A DNA stretch of 64,000 nt, taken from contig CM060843.1 of assembly GCA_030762175.1 (NCBI GenBank), positions 26,768,001 through 26,832,000 of the forward strand. The letters are read 5' to 3'. A program made the translations under genes and the position numbers. Of this stretch, positions 12,490 through 23,946 are shown piece by piece (positions within the stretch are counted from its first letter, which is position 1; each line of letters opens with the position of its first letter). Source of the stretch: Metallyticus violacea. Its lineage: Eukaryota; Arthropoda; Insecta; Mantodea; Metallyticidae. The notes below the pieces were generated by a model. The model ran no database searches and was not told the origin of the DNA. It worked only from the letters and a program-made list of their open reading frames with translations.

Positions 12490-13240
12490 ATGAGTGTATC
12501 ACATCAGTTCGTATGGGTGGAATGTTTTTTTTTTTTTTTTTTTTGAGTAGTGTTTAACGCCCGTTTTCACTACTGAGGCACCACAGGCGGTGGACACTGA
12601 TGATACATGAGATGAAATGATAAATTGGGAAAGGATATTTTTTTTTTTAAGGAAGGAAGCGTTCCAGGCCTAAGTTTAGGTACCTCCCCGGCATTTGCCA
12701 GTTATGAAGACTGAGGAAAACCTGGAAAAAACCCCAGTCAGGGAGGACGGTCCTGGCGGGATTCGAACCGCAGACCTCCCGCTCACGAGTCCGTGCCTTA
12801 ACGACCTCGGCCACCCGTGGCGGTTGGGTGGAATGTGGGAGGATACAGGAGTACAATAGAAATGTAAGACAACATGTTTCTAAAGTATACTCGAAAAATT
12901 GGATGTTACAGCCGTGTTCTAAAACACAAACACAGCAATCGTACGCCCATCACTGTGAAGTGTACAACAAGAATTTCAATGATGTAGCAACTTCAAATGC
13001 CATCAGCAAGATTACCATGGCGAGGGTTCAGCTAGAAAGCAAACACTGTAGTCATGAAACAATAATGGAATTTCTTTTATTTGAGCATTTACAGCACATG
13101 AAATAAAAGTAAAATCGGAAGTAACACATTTCTCATCCTTTAGATGATTTTAAAAACTGGAAACAGGAAATTGAGTAATCAACGGGGTCGAGGTTTGTAA
13201 AATTCTTGCGCTGCTTCTGGAAAAGAAGCTATTAGTCCCA
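12490..13240 (+). pseudogene. possible BED-type zinc-finger/transposase-derived relic, split by a SINE
   Basis: An ATG at 12493 opens a short frame that runs up to the SINE insertion (12525-12824). If the SINE and one copy of its 11-bp target duplication are removed, the frame continues into the 92-codon open frame ending at 13106. The downstream part contains VSKVYSKNW, then HHCEVYNKNF, then a late His. This spacing resembles BED-like C2H2 fingers of hAT-type transposases (K-Y-x-x-x-W ... C-x-x-C-x-x-x-F ... H), with the second Cys changed to Tyr. About 40 bp beyond the stop, another frame reads PLDDFKNWKQEIE and TGSRFVK, similar to transposon-derived proteins that follow such fingers. The resemblance is from memory and partial. 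It could be chance. Confidence 0.3.
12525..12824 (-). mobile_element. tRNA-derived SINE, family 1, full copy A
   Basis: Flanked by a perfect 11-bp direct repeat, TGGGTGGAATG (12514-12524 and 12825-12835), a target-site duplication made by LINE-type integration. On the minus strand the head reads CCGCCACGGGTGGCCGAGG (A box), with GGTTCGAATCCCGCC (B box) about 50 nt on. These are the two internal RNA polymerase III promoter blocks; the A box resembles a class II tRNA (Leu or Ser). The body has a shared AGGCCTGGAACG segment and AAGGAAGG and CCTTTCCCAAT blocks, and the element ends in a long A tract (poly-T on plus). The same architecture recurs at 21749, 33494 and, without the head, 50300. Mobilised in trans by a LINE. 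Confidence 0.93.
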
Positions 13241-16184
13241 TCTCAAATTAAGAAACCTCTCTCTTATCCAGTTCGGAATACATTAAAAATTTTTAGTGTT
13301 AAAAGCGCAGGCCTCCGTATAATTATCATGTCCCTTAAGTGCTACATTGCTGCAGTACAATTTCTCATTTGATTTCGCTGTATACTAAATGCTTTACATA
13401 CTTCCTACAAAGTTGCTTTTGTGTACAATCGATTGATTGTGTACGAGTATTATTTCTATCTGTATTTGTTGAAGTCACGCCACACTTCTGCTACAGTTCC
13501 TAATCACACTATAAGTCCACCTTCTCGGCTCTGATGCAGTCATGACGCTCGGTTTATTCCGCTGCCTATCGCACTTGTTCGTGACTGCAGCACCGTTGCA
13601 TTCACAAGGTAACGTTAAGTTCGCTCTTCCTAACGAACAGCTCGACCTTTTAAACACAAACTCAGCTACCTATCAGTAGCCATTTTGTATCAATGCAATC
13701 ACGTTGCCGACGTCTCATTTTTGTAAGCATGTTTATAATCGACACAATATGCAATAGTTTTAGCTGCAATCGCCATTACAACATTGTGAGTTTAGTTCAT
13801 GTGTGGTCCAAAGAGAAGATCTGTGTTGTTATTTGATTTCTGAATATCAAGAATATCAACGTATTGCAGAACTTCATCGCCAGTTGTGGAAGTCTATGAA
13901 GACAGTGGGATGAATTGTCAGAATGTGGCAGAATGATGCTCAGAATATTGAAGGAGCCGAAATCATGCACCACTTTTCGGTGGGAAACTTTGTAGCGTCT
14001 AACTTGTAGTCGTGATCAAGCGCCAAGTGATTTCTGTCTCTTTTCAGCTCTGTTGGCACATTTCGGTCGGTGTCCGAATCTGACTGAACTCTTGAACACG
14101 TAATTCTAAGAGACTAGAGTATCGTTAAACTAGTCTCACGTTTAATTAAATAACATCGGTCGCCATAGTGGCTAAAAACAATGTTAAAAACAATGTGATA
14201 ACATTGGAAAACGCTACATATTTATTGTGCAACGATCGTATGTTGCTGCGGTACCTGATTCAAGACTTTCTAATACCCTACATGCTAAAAAACTGAAAAA
14301 ATATTCATCACCGGAATGTGCACGACTTAACTCGCTAAATATCGTAATATACTTTTTCACTATCAGCTCAATGTTTTATAGTCTCTTTAGTGTGAAGTAA
14401 TAATTTCACTAAACCCGGCTACATAGCTGCCAAATTGCACGAAAGGCGAAACTATCTGAGTGACTGCAGCGTTTTATCCAAGTAGGCCAAGACTTATTTT
14501 GACTATATAATACAGTAACGTTCGTTCAGTGTACAAACAGAGATTTAGTACGAGTTGTTACTCATTGCTGCCACCACTTATGCTTCTATGTCCCTAACTA
14601 GTTTTAGTTAGATGATATGCGAAATATTTTATAAGCATCCAAACTATTCCTATAGATATATCACCAAAGTTGTACGATTTGAGGCTCCAGGAAATGCCAT
14701 AACTAACTTTAGCAGCCTCTAAGAGGTTCGACGTGTTTGAAGACCGTAGGCTAATGTGTCTATCCCGGATTATCTCTTGCGCCTGGAGAACAGAGATAAA
14801 CTCCCTGTGTCCACCCATGCATTTATGCTAGATTACCACCATTTCCAACTGACCTACAATGAAGATAAAAAGGGAATATGTGACACGGAACTATGGGAAA
14901 GAAAATTGTTATTTTATGTACACATTATAATATTTCGTCAAACCCTAAAAGCATGCTACCTTCCAAAACCCTATTGAAACATTCACATATTAGCAGTGAT
15001 AAAATCGTATGTTAACGCCACAAATTTATCTATGCTACCTTTTTCTCAGCATACAGTAGAATCATTGATATCAAGCGCAAATACATCATGCAGTTTGGTT
15101 CTTATTTAGGGAGAATGAAGAAAATTCAGTTCGACATGATCGATGATTTCACGCATTATTTGCGTCGACCTACATTATATGTGTACATCATTAATATATC
15201 CATTCCAAACAGACGACGTATGCAAAATGTTTAACTCTGTATGGCCGCACCCATTATTGTAACACGAGTGATACAATAGTCACCCAGTATCATTTAGTAT
15301 TATTAGTATTATTAAAGTATTTTGTTAAATACATGGCATTGTCAGATATTTCTGTCAACAATAATGATTATTTAATAAATGTACCACATAATTCATATAT
15401 ATCCATAGCAAAAAACATAATATTAGAAATAAAAGGGAATGTGTTCTTAACATGAAGTTAGGAATGTATGCACTCTGACTGGTTAGAAGAATACAATACA
15501 ATATGGTTACAATTTTAATTATAACAAATCATTTAAATCGTTAAGAGCATTTGCTTTTCACTTTAAAATGTAAATATTAAAAACAACTAAGCCTCCTGCT
15601 TTGTTGAGATAGAAAATGTTGAACAAAAATATATGTAAAGTATAACAATGAGGATATACTCGTATTATTTAACAAAAGCAATGTAACAATTTGCAGAATG
15701 AACAATAGTGCTACATACATGCTTTATTCGCAGACAAATGGCAATCCAAGTTATCCAAGTTAACAAATGTTAAACATCGCGTTAACACTTTACAGCACCT
15801 TAGCAAGAGTAAAGATACAGTTTAATTAAAGTAAAAAAATAAGCTACTGAAAAGTGCGCCATTGTCGACAACAATGGAAGAGGACAATAAGAGGAAATAT
15901 AACAATGGATGAATAATGCCATCCACTTGACTGCTGGAGGATTAATAGGGTTTTTTTTTTGTAGGTTATGACAAAATAATTAAAAGAAATAATACAACTA
16001 CCAATCGATACTCCCGATCATGTTATACACCGACATGAAGTTGGAAGGTTTCAGACTTTTTAAAGCCAGATGAAAGCTTGTTTGCAACATCTAAACACAT
16101 GCAAAACTCTTTCAATCAGTCAATAATTGACTTAATCTTAGCCTTAGGTTCTAGAGACCTAGTAGACTCGATTGCCTCAATTCA
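13241..16184. other. unassigned sequence
   Basis: No supported gene. A balanced-composition patch lies at about 13480-13700, and a possible HTH relic at about 13855-13960 is discussed under findings. The rest is AT-rich with short frames only. Confidence 0.35.
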
Positions 16185-16250
16185 CTTAAATTAAAAGCTA
16201 AAAACGAAACCAAAGATCCTCGAACTGGATTATATGACTCTTCATGAATA

Positions 16251-16690
16251 AGAAAGTTTTTACGAAAGAATGAAGCAGATGCCTGGGATAAACTCCCATA
16301 GAAAGGACTTGGTGTTGACCTTTACCAACAGTATACTCCGGAATACTCATGGATTCAACACTGTGAAGGCCTCACTTCCAGCGTAAGGCGGGAAACTCTG
16401 AAAACGATTGCTCAAGTCGAGGCCCTACCATGTCTAACAGGTAAGGGCAATAACTTCTATCGCGCTGCTGCAGAGAAACAGAAACGCTTGCACATGTCCT
16501 GGGTTTCCGTACTTTTGAAGAAACACTACGTGATTCGCGCTTCAGGGAATTCGCTCATTGATTGCAAAAGAGTTCCGATCTAACAACATCGAAGTCTTCG
16601 AAGAAGTTCACTTCCAACTTACAGAATTCAAGAGGAAGATATATAATTTTCATGCTATCAAACAATTATGGGTTTTATAATAGTTTCTGC
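16251..16690 (+). pseudogene. non-LTR retrotransposon polyprotein relic, C-terminal end
   Basis: A plus-strand frame from 16251 reads KFLRKNEADAWDKLP, a stop, then KGLGVDLYQQYTPEYSW, then GLTSSVRRETLKTIAQ and LTGKGNNF. After a one-base frame change near 16460 it continues CRCCRETETLAHVLGF, then ETLRDSRFREF. The cluster C-x-C-x-x-x-x-x-ETLAHVLGF with a nearby R-x-x-R is typical of the zinc-knuckle-like C-terminal domain of R2-type and related non-LTR reverse transcriptases, which comes after the RT domain. The RT and endonuclease blocks are not visible, consistent with a fragment or decay. Such proteins copy their own RNA into nicked target DNA. Stops and the frameshift show it is inactive. 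Confidence 0.7.
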
Positions 16691-17455
16691 CATTAGAGTT
16701 GAAAAACATAAGGGCCAGTCTGAGAAAGTGAATCAATAATAATAACACCACAATATCATACTTTCATAGGGAAAATGTAAACTTCAGAACACAGAAGTTA
16801 TCAGCCTCATGGTCGAAGCCCGTGGACTATTCCCCTACATTTTTTCACCACCAAAGGGTTAATTTACAAAAAACAAAAATAAAATAGATAGTGATAACTG
16901 CTCTTCGAAGGACTTTATTTCTACTTCGATATTAACTGTGCATAACCAATAAGTGTTGCATAACAAGTTTAAATAAGCTTTTCTTTTCATATTCACATTC
17001 CTTTTTGTGCACTTGTTTTCTATTAGCTTTGTCCTCATTTTAATTAAATACTTGTTTTAAACTTATTTATGTGATCTGTTCATTGGTAAGCCGAAAATTG
17101 TGTGAAGATGTAATTGTTTTGTCAATAAATAAATAGATACAATGTTTCAAGAAATGAGTCATCCACAGTGCAAACAATAGAATAATACGGGACAAGACAA
17201 CAGAAACTATCTACATTAAATACTGTATTACACAGTAGAGCATTAGTCTTGCTTATAGACTGTAAATATAAAGTGAGCTAAGTTAGAGTCCAATGACATT
17301 ATTGTTTGGGTGTATTATCTGTGTGAAATAATCAATTATCGATCTCGAGGATTCTACATTGATGCATACTTGGATAAGACTTGTATGTCAAAAGAAGCAC
17401 TGCTTTGATGATGCTATAATTGCATGATTTTGTTTTCAGACAAGAATGTTGAAGG
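16691..17455. other. unassigned AT-rich sequence
   Basis: No feature supported. If the retrotransposon relic has a 3' UTR it should lie at the start of this stretch, but no poly-A tail or target duplication is obvious. Confidence 0.4.
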
Positions 17456-17481
17456 AATAATAATAATAATAATAATAATAA
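17456..17481. repeat. (AAT)n microsatellite
   Basis: A clean run of AAT triplets. It explains the poly-Leu tract in the minus-strand frame crossing it. Confidence 0.95.
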
Positions 17482-18450
17482 CATGTTACAGTGAATTCCA
17501 CCATATTTGTAAACTGGTTTGAACATTCTTTCCTCAAACATCTAGAAAGTTCAGCAGTATTAGAGTGCAATAATATCCCATAGAGTATAAAAACATCACC
17601 ATTACATCATTATACTTCTTATAGGCTTATACTGCTCAAGACCATTATCTTATCAGCCTAAAATATATAATAGATGAAATGGCAGCTTTATATACATATA
17701 CAGTTTTGCGTTTGCTACTCTATCACTGGGTACTAAAACATAGCAAAATTGCTTGGTCGTAGGAATAGAGAAACTTTGTTTCACAAACTTAAAATGATTG
17801 CTAGCGCAAGAGCTGAATTATTTAATAACAAATGTAGTTGAGTATAAATTCGAAAAACGGTAAAAAGGTATATGAAACACGTAGAGATGACAGTTACCTG
17901 CAGCTTCAGAAGGTCTTCGTCAAGGGCAAATTCTTTCAGAGAGACTACTCAGCAGATTCCGATAAGGACTACTGCTGGTAGTTTAGCAGTTCCGCTGTCT
18001 TAGAAGTCACATTATAGTTGTTTGAGATACAATTCAAGCCGTAGATGTGCTATGAGGGAAGTTGTGTTACTAACATTATAGTATAGTACGATATGTGCTT
18101 TTTTCTTCTGCCATATGCCTAATAGTCGCTCGTCCATCTTGAAATACTAAATGATGAACTTTATTTATGTTATTCTGCCGCGGCAATTTTCCATAGTCAT
18201 GCTCGTCTTAAGAATGTTTTAATATATTTAAATACACAGCATCATTTGTATGCATATCATAAAAGACAGCAAATTCCATCAAAGCTGCTGATATATTTTG
18301 AGTTTCAAGAGATATTCTCTATATCTGTTAATACTTTATCATGAAACTTCGTTTGACACGCTCCATTTTCCTAATGAGTTAGCACTTATCATTCAGACAG
18401 ATGCTATGACGTAATGCAACAACTGTATGAGCTTAATGTGTCGCACGTAT
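17482..18450. other. unassigned AT-rich sequence
   Basis: Nothing recognised. A slightly GC-richer patch at 17890-18010 has no domain-bearing frame. Confidence 0.4.
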
Positions 18451-19027
18451 ATCGAGGGTGTACACACTTTCACAGTAGATATCTGTTTAATGTATTTCAA
18501 AGTTGGACAACAGTAATGTGTATAGTATGATGTTCTGTAAACAGACGTGACTCACATTACGTAATTCTGACGTTGCCACAACAAAATGTAACCAAGATTA
18601 TCGTTTCAACGGCGGAAAGCAATTGTGAAGTGGTATTAGAAAACGAAGAATATTGTTGAAGTTCAAAGGCAATGGGGACATGTGTACAGAACAGAACCGC
18701 CAACGCGAATAACAATTGCACTCATTCGAGACAAATTTTAGACTCGTGGCAGCATATGCGATGTTCACAAGAACAGATCTGGGGACCTCGTACAGCAACA
18801 AATTGAAACGGCATTTGCTGCAATCGCTGAGGTCACTTTCATAAACGTTGTTCAACGTCTCAGAAGTTTATCGACGCCGATGGTGGGCATTTTGAGCAAC
18901 TGCTGTAACTGTAAAAGTTTAAGAGAGTAGTGTTCATCATTTTCTGTGTGAATGAATTCAATTTTGTTATGTTAACACAGTTTTTTCTTTGCTTGAAGTG
19001 TGTGTACATTTTTGACACCCTCTGTAT
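18451..19027 (+). mobile_element. Tc3-like DNA transposon, internally deleted
   Basis: The ends are imperfect inverted repeats: TATATCGAGGGTGTA on the left against TATACAGAGGGTGTC, the inverse of the right end. Both continue into ACACAC-rich sequence. TA dinucleotides at the margins fit the TA target of the Tc1/mariner superfamily. At about 580 bp it is far shorter than an autonomous Tc element (commonly 1.3-2 kb). The interior holds an N-terminal HTH relic followed almost directly by what looks like the protein's C-terminus. A terminal scrap of a second copy lies at 241-303. Confidence 0.75.
18599..18930 (+). pseudogene. Tc3-like transposase relic (HTH region plus C-terminal scrap)
   Basis: The plus frame from about 18599 reads QRRKAIVKWY, a stop, KTKNIVEVQRQWG, then RTEPPTRITIALIRDKF, a stop, and DVHKNRSGDL. 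This order (KWY, a VEVQRxF-like block, EPPTRxTIxxIRDKF, DVHKxRSGRP) is the DNA-binding HTH signature of a common group of arthropod Tc-type transposases. The usual RSGRP linker is altered to RSGDL, and the frame then passes into a short segment including IDADGGHFEQLL, like the C-terminus of the same proteins. The whole DDE catalytic core between them is missing. Two in-frame stops lie inside the HTH. Non-functional; any mobility would need transposase from another copy. Confidence 0.72.
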
Positions 19028-21748
19028 ATTGCAGTTATTTTTGGCCATGAAGTGAAAATGTTAGATGAATTAGAAATGCGTGAGGTGGAACATATGGATG
19101 AATTCCAGTGTATTCTCATAAAAATAAGAAATTTTGTAATTATACGATAAGCGATTACGAGTATAGCTTATAGTTTAAATTCAAGTGAATAATGTGCTCT
19201 AACATACGGCTGCGTTTCGAGCTGTTTCTCACTTCTTCATGTGGTCTACAGGTACATAACCAGTTCTTATCGCAACTGTAAATATAATAATCTCAATTGG
19301 TTTTCCTATGAATGCGAGCAAGCACGGCGCTCCTTATTTAAGAATGCTACGGCGCCACACTATTGTTTTAAGGAAGATGGGGATACTGTTTAACTTCCAC
19401 AAAATGTCCTGCAATTTGCTTCGAACTAGCATCATACAATTAATATCATTTTCTATTGGGCTATTTGACAATGAATGTAATGAGAAAATGGTCATACCAT
19501 ATTAAAATTAAAATTGTTAATAAAATAATATTAATCCACAAATCCTTTTTAAATAAAGGAAACAATGTTGTTAGCGTTTTATCAATAAGCAAATGCTTTT
19601 TTTTTATATTCATTTTACCTTTTACGCATGGGATGTCAAATGTACATGAAAGTGAAATGTACACATATTGGAAAAGCTATATTTCTTTATATAGTAATAA
19701 CTAATTGACAGGATCTGAAAACATACAATTTACATACATTTTTCATTCATTTTCTACAGAAATAAAAGCAAGGAAAAATGTGTTAATAGTACAGAGAAAA
19801 ATAAAATAAATTAACAATTCACTCTCCCCTAAAGATGCTTGATCAGATCAAAGGAGTACTAAAATGTGAGGATCAGAATAATGTCATTTATTTCCCTTTT
19901 TTTCTGTATATTTTGGAAATTTAGATTCTGCACCATTCTTGTACATATTACTGTTTAGTTTACAAAAAATCTACCGCTCCTCCCATTATCATCTTTGTTT
20001 CCGCGCTGGAATGTTTTGTTATCTGCGTCTTGTTTCTCTTGGTCGGAACAGGCGGGAGTTTTTCGAGAATAACCATGTAACCATTTTCTAGAGTGATCAG
20101 TTCATCTCGTGTTGTCCGCTGGCAGAGATTGCTTCGGTATCAAGGGAGTAGCACAGGTTTAGGCCTTTCTTAAAAATTGGTAGGACCGAAGCGCTCTTTG
20201 TTAGCCCAGTTCAATCACTTTGTATTGTGGCAGCTTGTTAAGTTTTATTCATTGCATTGTAAAAATTACTTTCATATGTCTTGTATTGTTTAACTGTAAA
20301 TAAACCTGTAGGCTATAACATATCTGAAGTTTCTGTCAAATCAGAATAATACTAAAGACCTTTTAAATGTCCTTAAAATGTGATTTTGTAAAGTGTACCA
20401 TCCCAATATTTTAAATTTTAAAATTGTATTTTACATAGGGCTTTGTGTTAAATTTTCAATCTCTAAATTGCTGGGTACATTACTGTCTGTGAGCCAATGT
20501 TAAGCTTATTTTCCCAGGTTAATCAAGTTTTGCTTATTGTCAATTAAAACACAATAATTATAAATTGTCTTTTCCCATACTCTAAAGTTACCTTTCTCCG
20601 ACAACATCCTGGGGGTTTTCCTTCTAGGATAGTACCTAAGCGGGAGTATATCGAATTGAGCATTATAAAGAATTTGCTAGTATAAATGCAGGACAATTTA
20701 TGGTACATATATTTATCTTTAACCATGGATTCTCTTTGGTGATCTAATACTTTATAGATATCTACACGAGAGAACTGTGGCACGAAAAGTACACATTTTT
20801 TATCTACTAGTGTTTTCCGCAGGTGTACCAATAATATGTGACAATATTTTCCCAAAGAATATATGCTGCGACTTAGAAAAATAAACTATATTCTAGAATA
20901 GGACATAGCTATCACCATTTATAAAAACATAGCTTGGAATAGTGCTTTAGTTAGAAAAATATATTTCGGGAGTTCACATTCTTTGTAGCAGCAACCATAT
21001 CTGTTGACACTGCGCGTCACTTTTTCCAATTCCTTCTTGGTGTATTGCTTATCTGTTTTCAATCATCACTTCCCATTCGGAAATGGCTCTATTCCTTAAC
21101 CGGAGCCCTGGCGCTATGATGGTAAGTCAGCGTGATGGTCTGTTGGGCCTGCTCGCCTGTTGAATTGCTGAATTATATTGGCGTCACTGTCATATATACG
21201 GTGTGTATGTCTATTGGTTGGTTCCTTAAATAAGAATATCCTCTCCATTCTTATTTTAAACGCATGACTAAATTCTCCCCAAGCTCGGATGTTATCATTG
21301 GAACTGTATAAGCAGCACTTAACATTGGTTTCAAATCCTAAGGAATATACGGGTATAAATATACGATTTTGGAAAGTCATTATTCACTTAATCACCTTCA
21401 TGATTGTGAAATTGTTCACATATTTTTAGCAATCATTTCCTCGTCCTCTCTGTTATTCGCTTTATAGCGCCACATTTTCAAGTATTTAACTTTCAAATCT
21501 GAGTATTTTGTTTGTGAAATGCGGAGGTAAGGTATGACTACTTTCATTGTCTACAAGAATATTTCACAAGGCTCCTGAAGACGTGAGCTGATCACTGACC
21601 AGTTCCTGTTGACGCAAAGTTTTATTACTTTGGAGAGTTGTGTTTTAAAATGTCATGTGTTTACACCTCGATTGTTTCTTTAGAAATCGCTTGATTCACA
21701 GCCACTGTACAGTATTCTCGTTTTATGACAAGTCTATCCATTCAGTCA
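19028..21748. other. unassigned sequence
   Basis: No gene recognised. A 103-codon minus-strand frame (20544-20855) has no domain. A more balanced segment at about 19990-20330 ends in AATAAA-containing sequence and was considered as a solo LTR, but no matching target duplication was found. Confidence 0.35.
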
Positions 21749-22028
21749 CTACCGCCACGGGTGGCCGAGGTCGTTAAGGCGCGGACTTGTGAACGGGAGG
21801 TCGGGGGTTCAAATCCCTCCAGGACTGTCTTCCTTGACTGAGGTTTTTTCCAGGTTTTCCTCAGTCCCCATAGCTGACAAATGCCGGGGAGGTACCTTAA
21901 ACTTAGGCCTGGAACATTTCCTTCCTTAAAAAAAATCCTTTCCCAATATATCATTTCATTTCATGTATCATCAGTGTTCACCGCCTGTGGTGCCTCAGTA
22001 GTAAAAAACGGGCGTTAATCACCATTCA
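21749..22028 (+). mobile_element. tRNA-derived SINE, family 1, full copy B
   Basis: Direct repeats ATTCAGTCA at 21740-21748 and 22029-22037 mark the insertion. The head has the A-box region GGTGGCCGAGGTCGTTAAGG (21770-21789) and the B box GGTTCAAATCC about 35 nt further. The body follows copy A closely, inverted, through AAATGCCGGGGAGGTACC, the AGGCCTGGAACATTTCC block and CCTTTCCCAAT, to GCCTCAGTAGTAAAAAACGGGCGTTAA. Unlike copies A and C it lacks a long A tail, having lost or shortened it. The good duplication and limited divergence suggest a fairly recent insertion. Confidence 0.92.
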
Positions 22029-22371
22029 ATTCAGTCAGTGCAGCATGCATCATTGATAAATTTATTACAAATTCTTTAAGTTTCGCAATATTGAAGAGGA
22101 CCTGGTATTTTGACCGTTGTTTTGAGGGTGTCTATGTTTGTTAATGAGCTTATACTTTTCTGTATGACTTTTGCAGAACGCATTATATTCACCGTTATTA
22201 TCTGAAGCTTAATTTTGGGTACTGTTTGTTAATTCATCTTGTCGATTCTCCATAAAAGTCATTAAAATTGTAAAACGTAAGCACAAAGCGCAACATTAGC
22301 AATTTAGATATGTACCAAAATATATATACTTCCTCTAGGTTCATTCGCCTGATAAAGAATACAACAATTTG
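22029..22371. other. unassigned sequence
   Basis: Short spacer between the SINE and the long minus-strand frame. No feature seen. Confidence 0.4.
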
Positions 22372-23034
22372 TTATATTAAGTTGCTTGAATATACAACTT
22401 TTGCTCCATATCTAAATCTACTTCTCCAAATTGTCATCTTGGACATTTGCACATCTAAACTACTTTGCCGTAAAAAGTGGCTGCCTTTTGAGCTAATGCA
22501 GCAGCGTTTAAGTATTCGTTTTTGAATTTTTTCCTGCAAGGAAAAAGGTGAAAATACGGAACATATAATGGATAATAAAACGTTTATAATTATATTCATG
22601 TTGCAGCAAGCCATTGTCCTTTTGAGGTTTGTAGGGAGCGTTGCCGTGAACAATTTCGTATGAGAGCGTGTCTGTGCGGCAGTTCTAAATTGCCCCCGAA
22701 GGCCTCTAAGCGTAGCACAATAGCCAGCTGCTCTATGGTTGTGTTTCTTGGCACAAATAGCATCTCTATACAGTCCAAGAAAACAGACGCTACGACTTGC
22801 TAACTTTCTGACAAAATTTGTTTTCATTTGCGTGACTTTGTTAGCGAATGAGCACATTGCTACTCCATTAATTTGTTTCAACAATTTATCATGCTGCCTA
22901 CTTCGCACAAAAGTTTCAGTACTGCAAATAATCAGCGACAGTTTCATGCACAATAATGCAAGACACTTCGCTGCGATCAACTTCTGCTGCGCAATGGAAG
23001 AGAGGCACTTGACCTCTCGGCGCAATGAGCGCAA
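22372..23034 (-). CDS. 220-codon open frame, unassigned (longest in the window)
   Basis: An ATG-started frame runs from 23034 down to 22372 without a stop, clearly longer than anything else here and in less AT-rich DNA. The translation is rich in Cys, Lys, Arg and Ser. A hydrophobic segment near residues 150-165 (around NIIINVLLSIICSVF) could be membrane-like. I recognise no catalytic motif. A second frame on the same strand (22596-22778) reads EAFGGNLELPHRH and similar, faintly like the HTH region of some transposases, so this may be a degraded element with shifted frames. Plus-strand frames overlap it too. It could be a real exon, a relic or chance. Confidence 0.25.
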   Translation of the reverse strand: MRSLRREVKCLSSIAQQKLIAAKCLALLCMKLSLIICSTETFVRSRQHDKLLKQINGVAMCSFANKVTQMKTNFVRKLASRSVCFLGLYRDAICAKKHNHRAAGYCATLRGLRGQFRTAAQTRSHTKLFTATLPTNLKRTMACCNMNIIINVLLSIICSVFSPFSLQEKIQKRILKRCCISSKGSHFLRQSSLDVQMSKMTIWRSRFRYGAKVVYSSNLI

Positions 23035-23946
23035 TTCTTCAATTTTGAAACATTATGCACCACTGACAATGAACTCGTTCATAAAACCCTTAACCATAGA
23101 CAGCCACGGTTCTTCAATAATTTCCAATAGGCCTAACTTTTTCAGCATTCAAACAGCAAACTGATCAAACGTTGCAGTCTGCAGGATTATCAATGTAAGC
23201 GGTCACATTCAAACAAATGAATGTTGACAAGCTAACAGGTACGCCAAGCAAATGTCTACACTACTGAAGACAATTAAAGGCAGGACTGGCTGCAACGAAG
23301 CAGCTGCGCAACTAGTTTGCGCAAACGATCTCTGGTTAATAATGCTGTGTTTTAACCCAGAAACTTTAAAGTATATTTATAAGAGGTTTTTGCCGCTGAT
23401 GTCTAATTTTTGCTCGAATTGCGTATGTTACAGAGCTGCAAATACAAAGTATTGATAAAAGAATGTAATCACTTAGAACTTGTTTCTTAAAATATGTGAA
23501 CTCTTAAAGAGATAAACTTAATGAACTCTGAAGGAATAGTTGCGTAATTACAAATTAACTAATGAGAGAGTCATTGAGAAGAAACTTTGTAATCAACTTA
23601 AATTTTTTTCTTGTTCTATTGCACTTCACGGTTTAGCCATTTATCTCTCCCCCTCTTTCGTTTTTTGGATGATAATGGTATGCCAATTTTGGTAGTTTTG
23701 GTAATATTACAGTTTTAAAAGTGCAACTGTTTTATCTTATTTGGTGTATCGCTTTGTTCCTCCTAGAATGTCATCTCTGTACTTTTATTTTAGAGATAAT
23801 CTTTATTGTGGTGACTCAAATAATAGTTGTTTTCAAATTAAAGGTAAACAATTCAAACAAACGTTCAGAGAAAATTTCCCTTGTTTCTGCATCATTTCTT
23901 TATTTCCGATACAGGTGCTGCTTTAGCGGTAAGGAGCTAGGGTGCT
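23035..23946. other. unassigned sequence
   Basis: Short frames only, on both strands. No domain or repeat relationship seen. Confidence 0.4.

Noticed and set aside
20015..20319. Possible solo LTR beginning TGTTTTG and ending CTATAACA with a nearby AATAAA
   Set aside because: The flanking bases do not match as a target-site duplication, and no second copy was found in the window.
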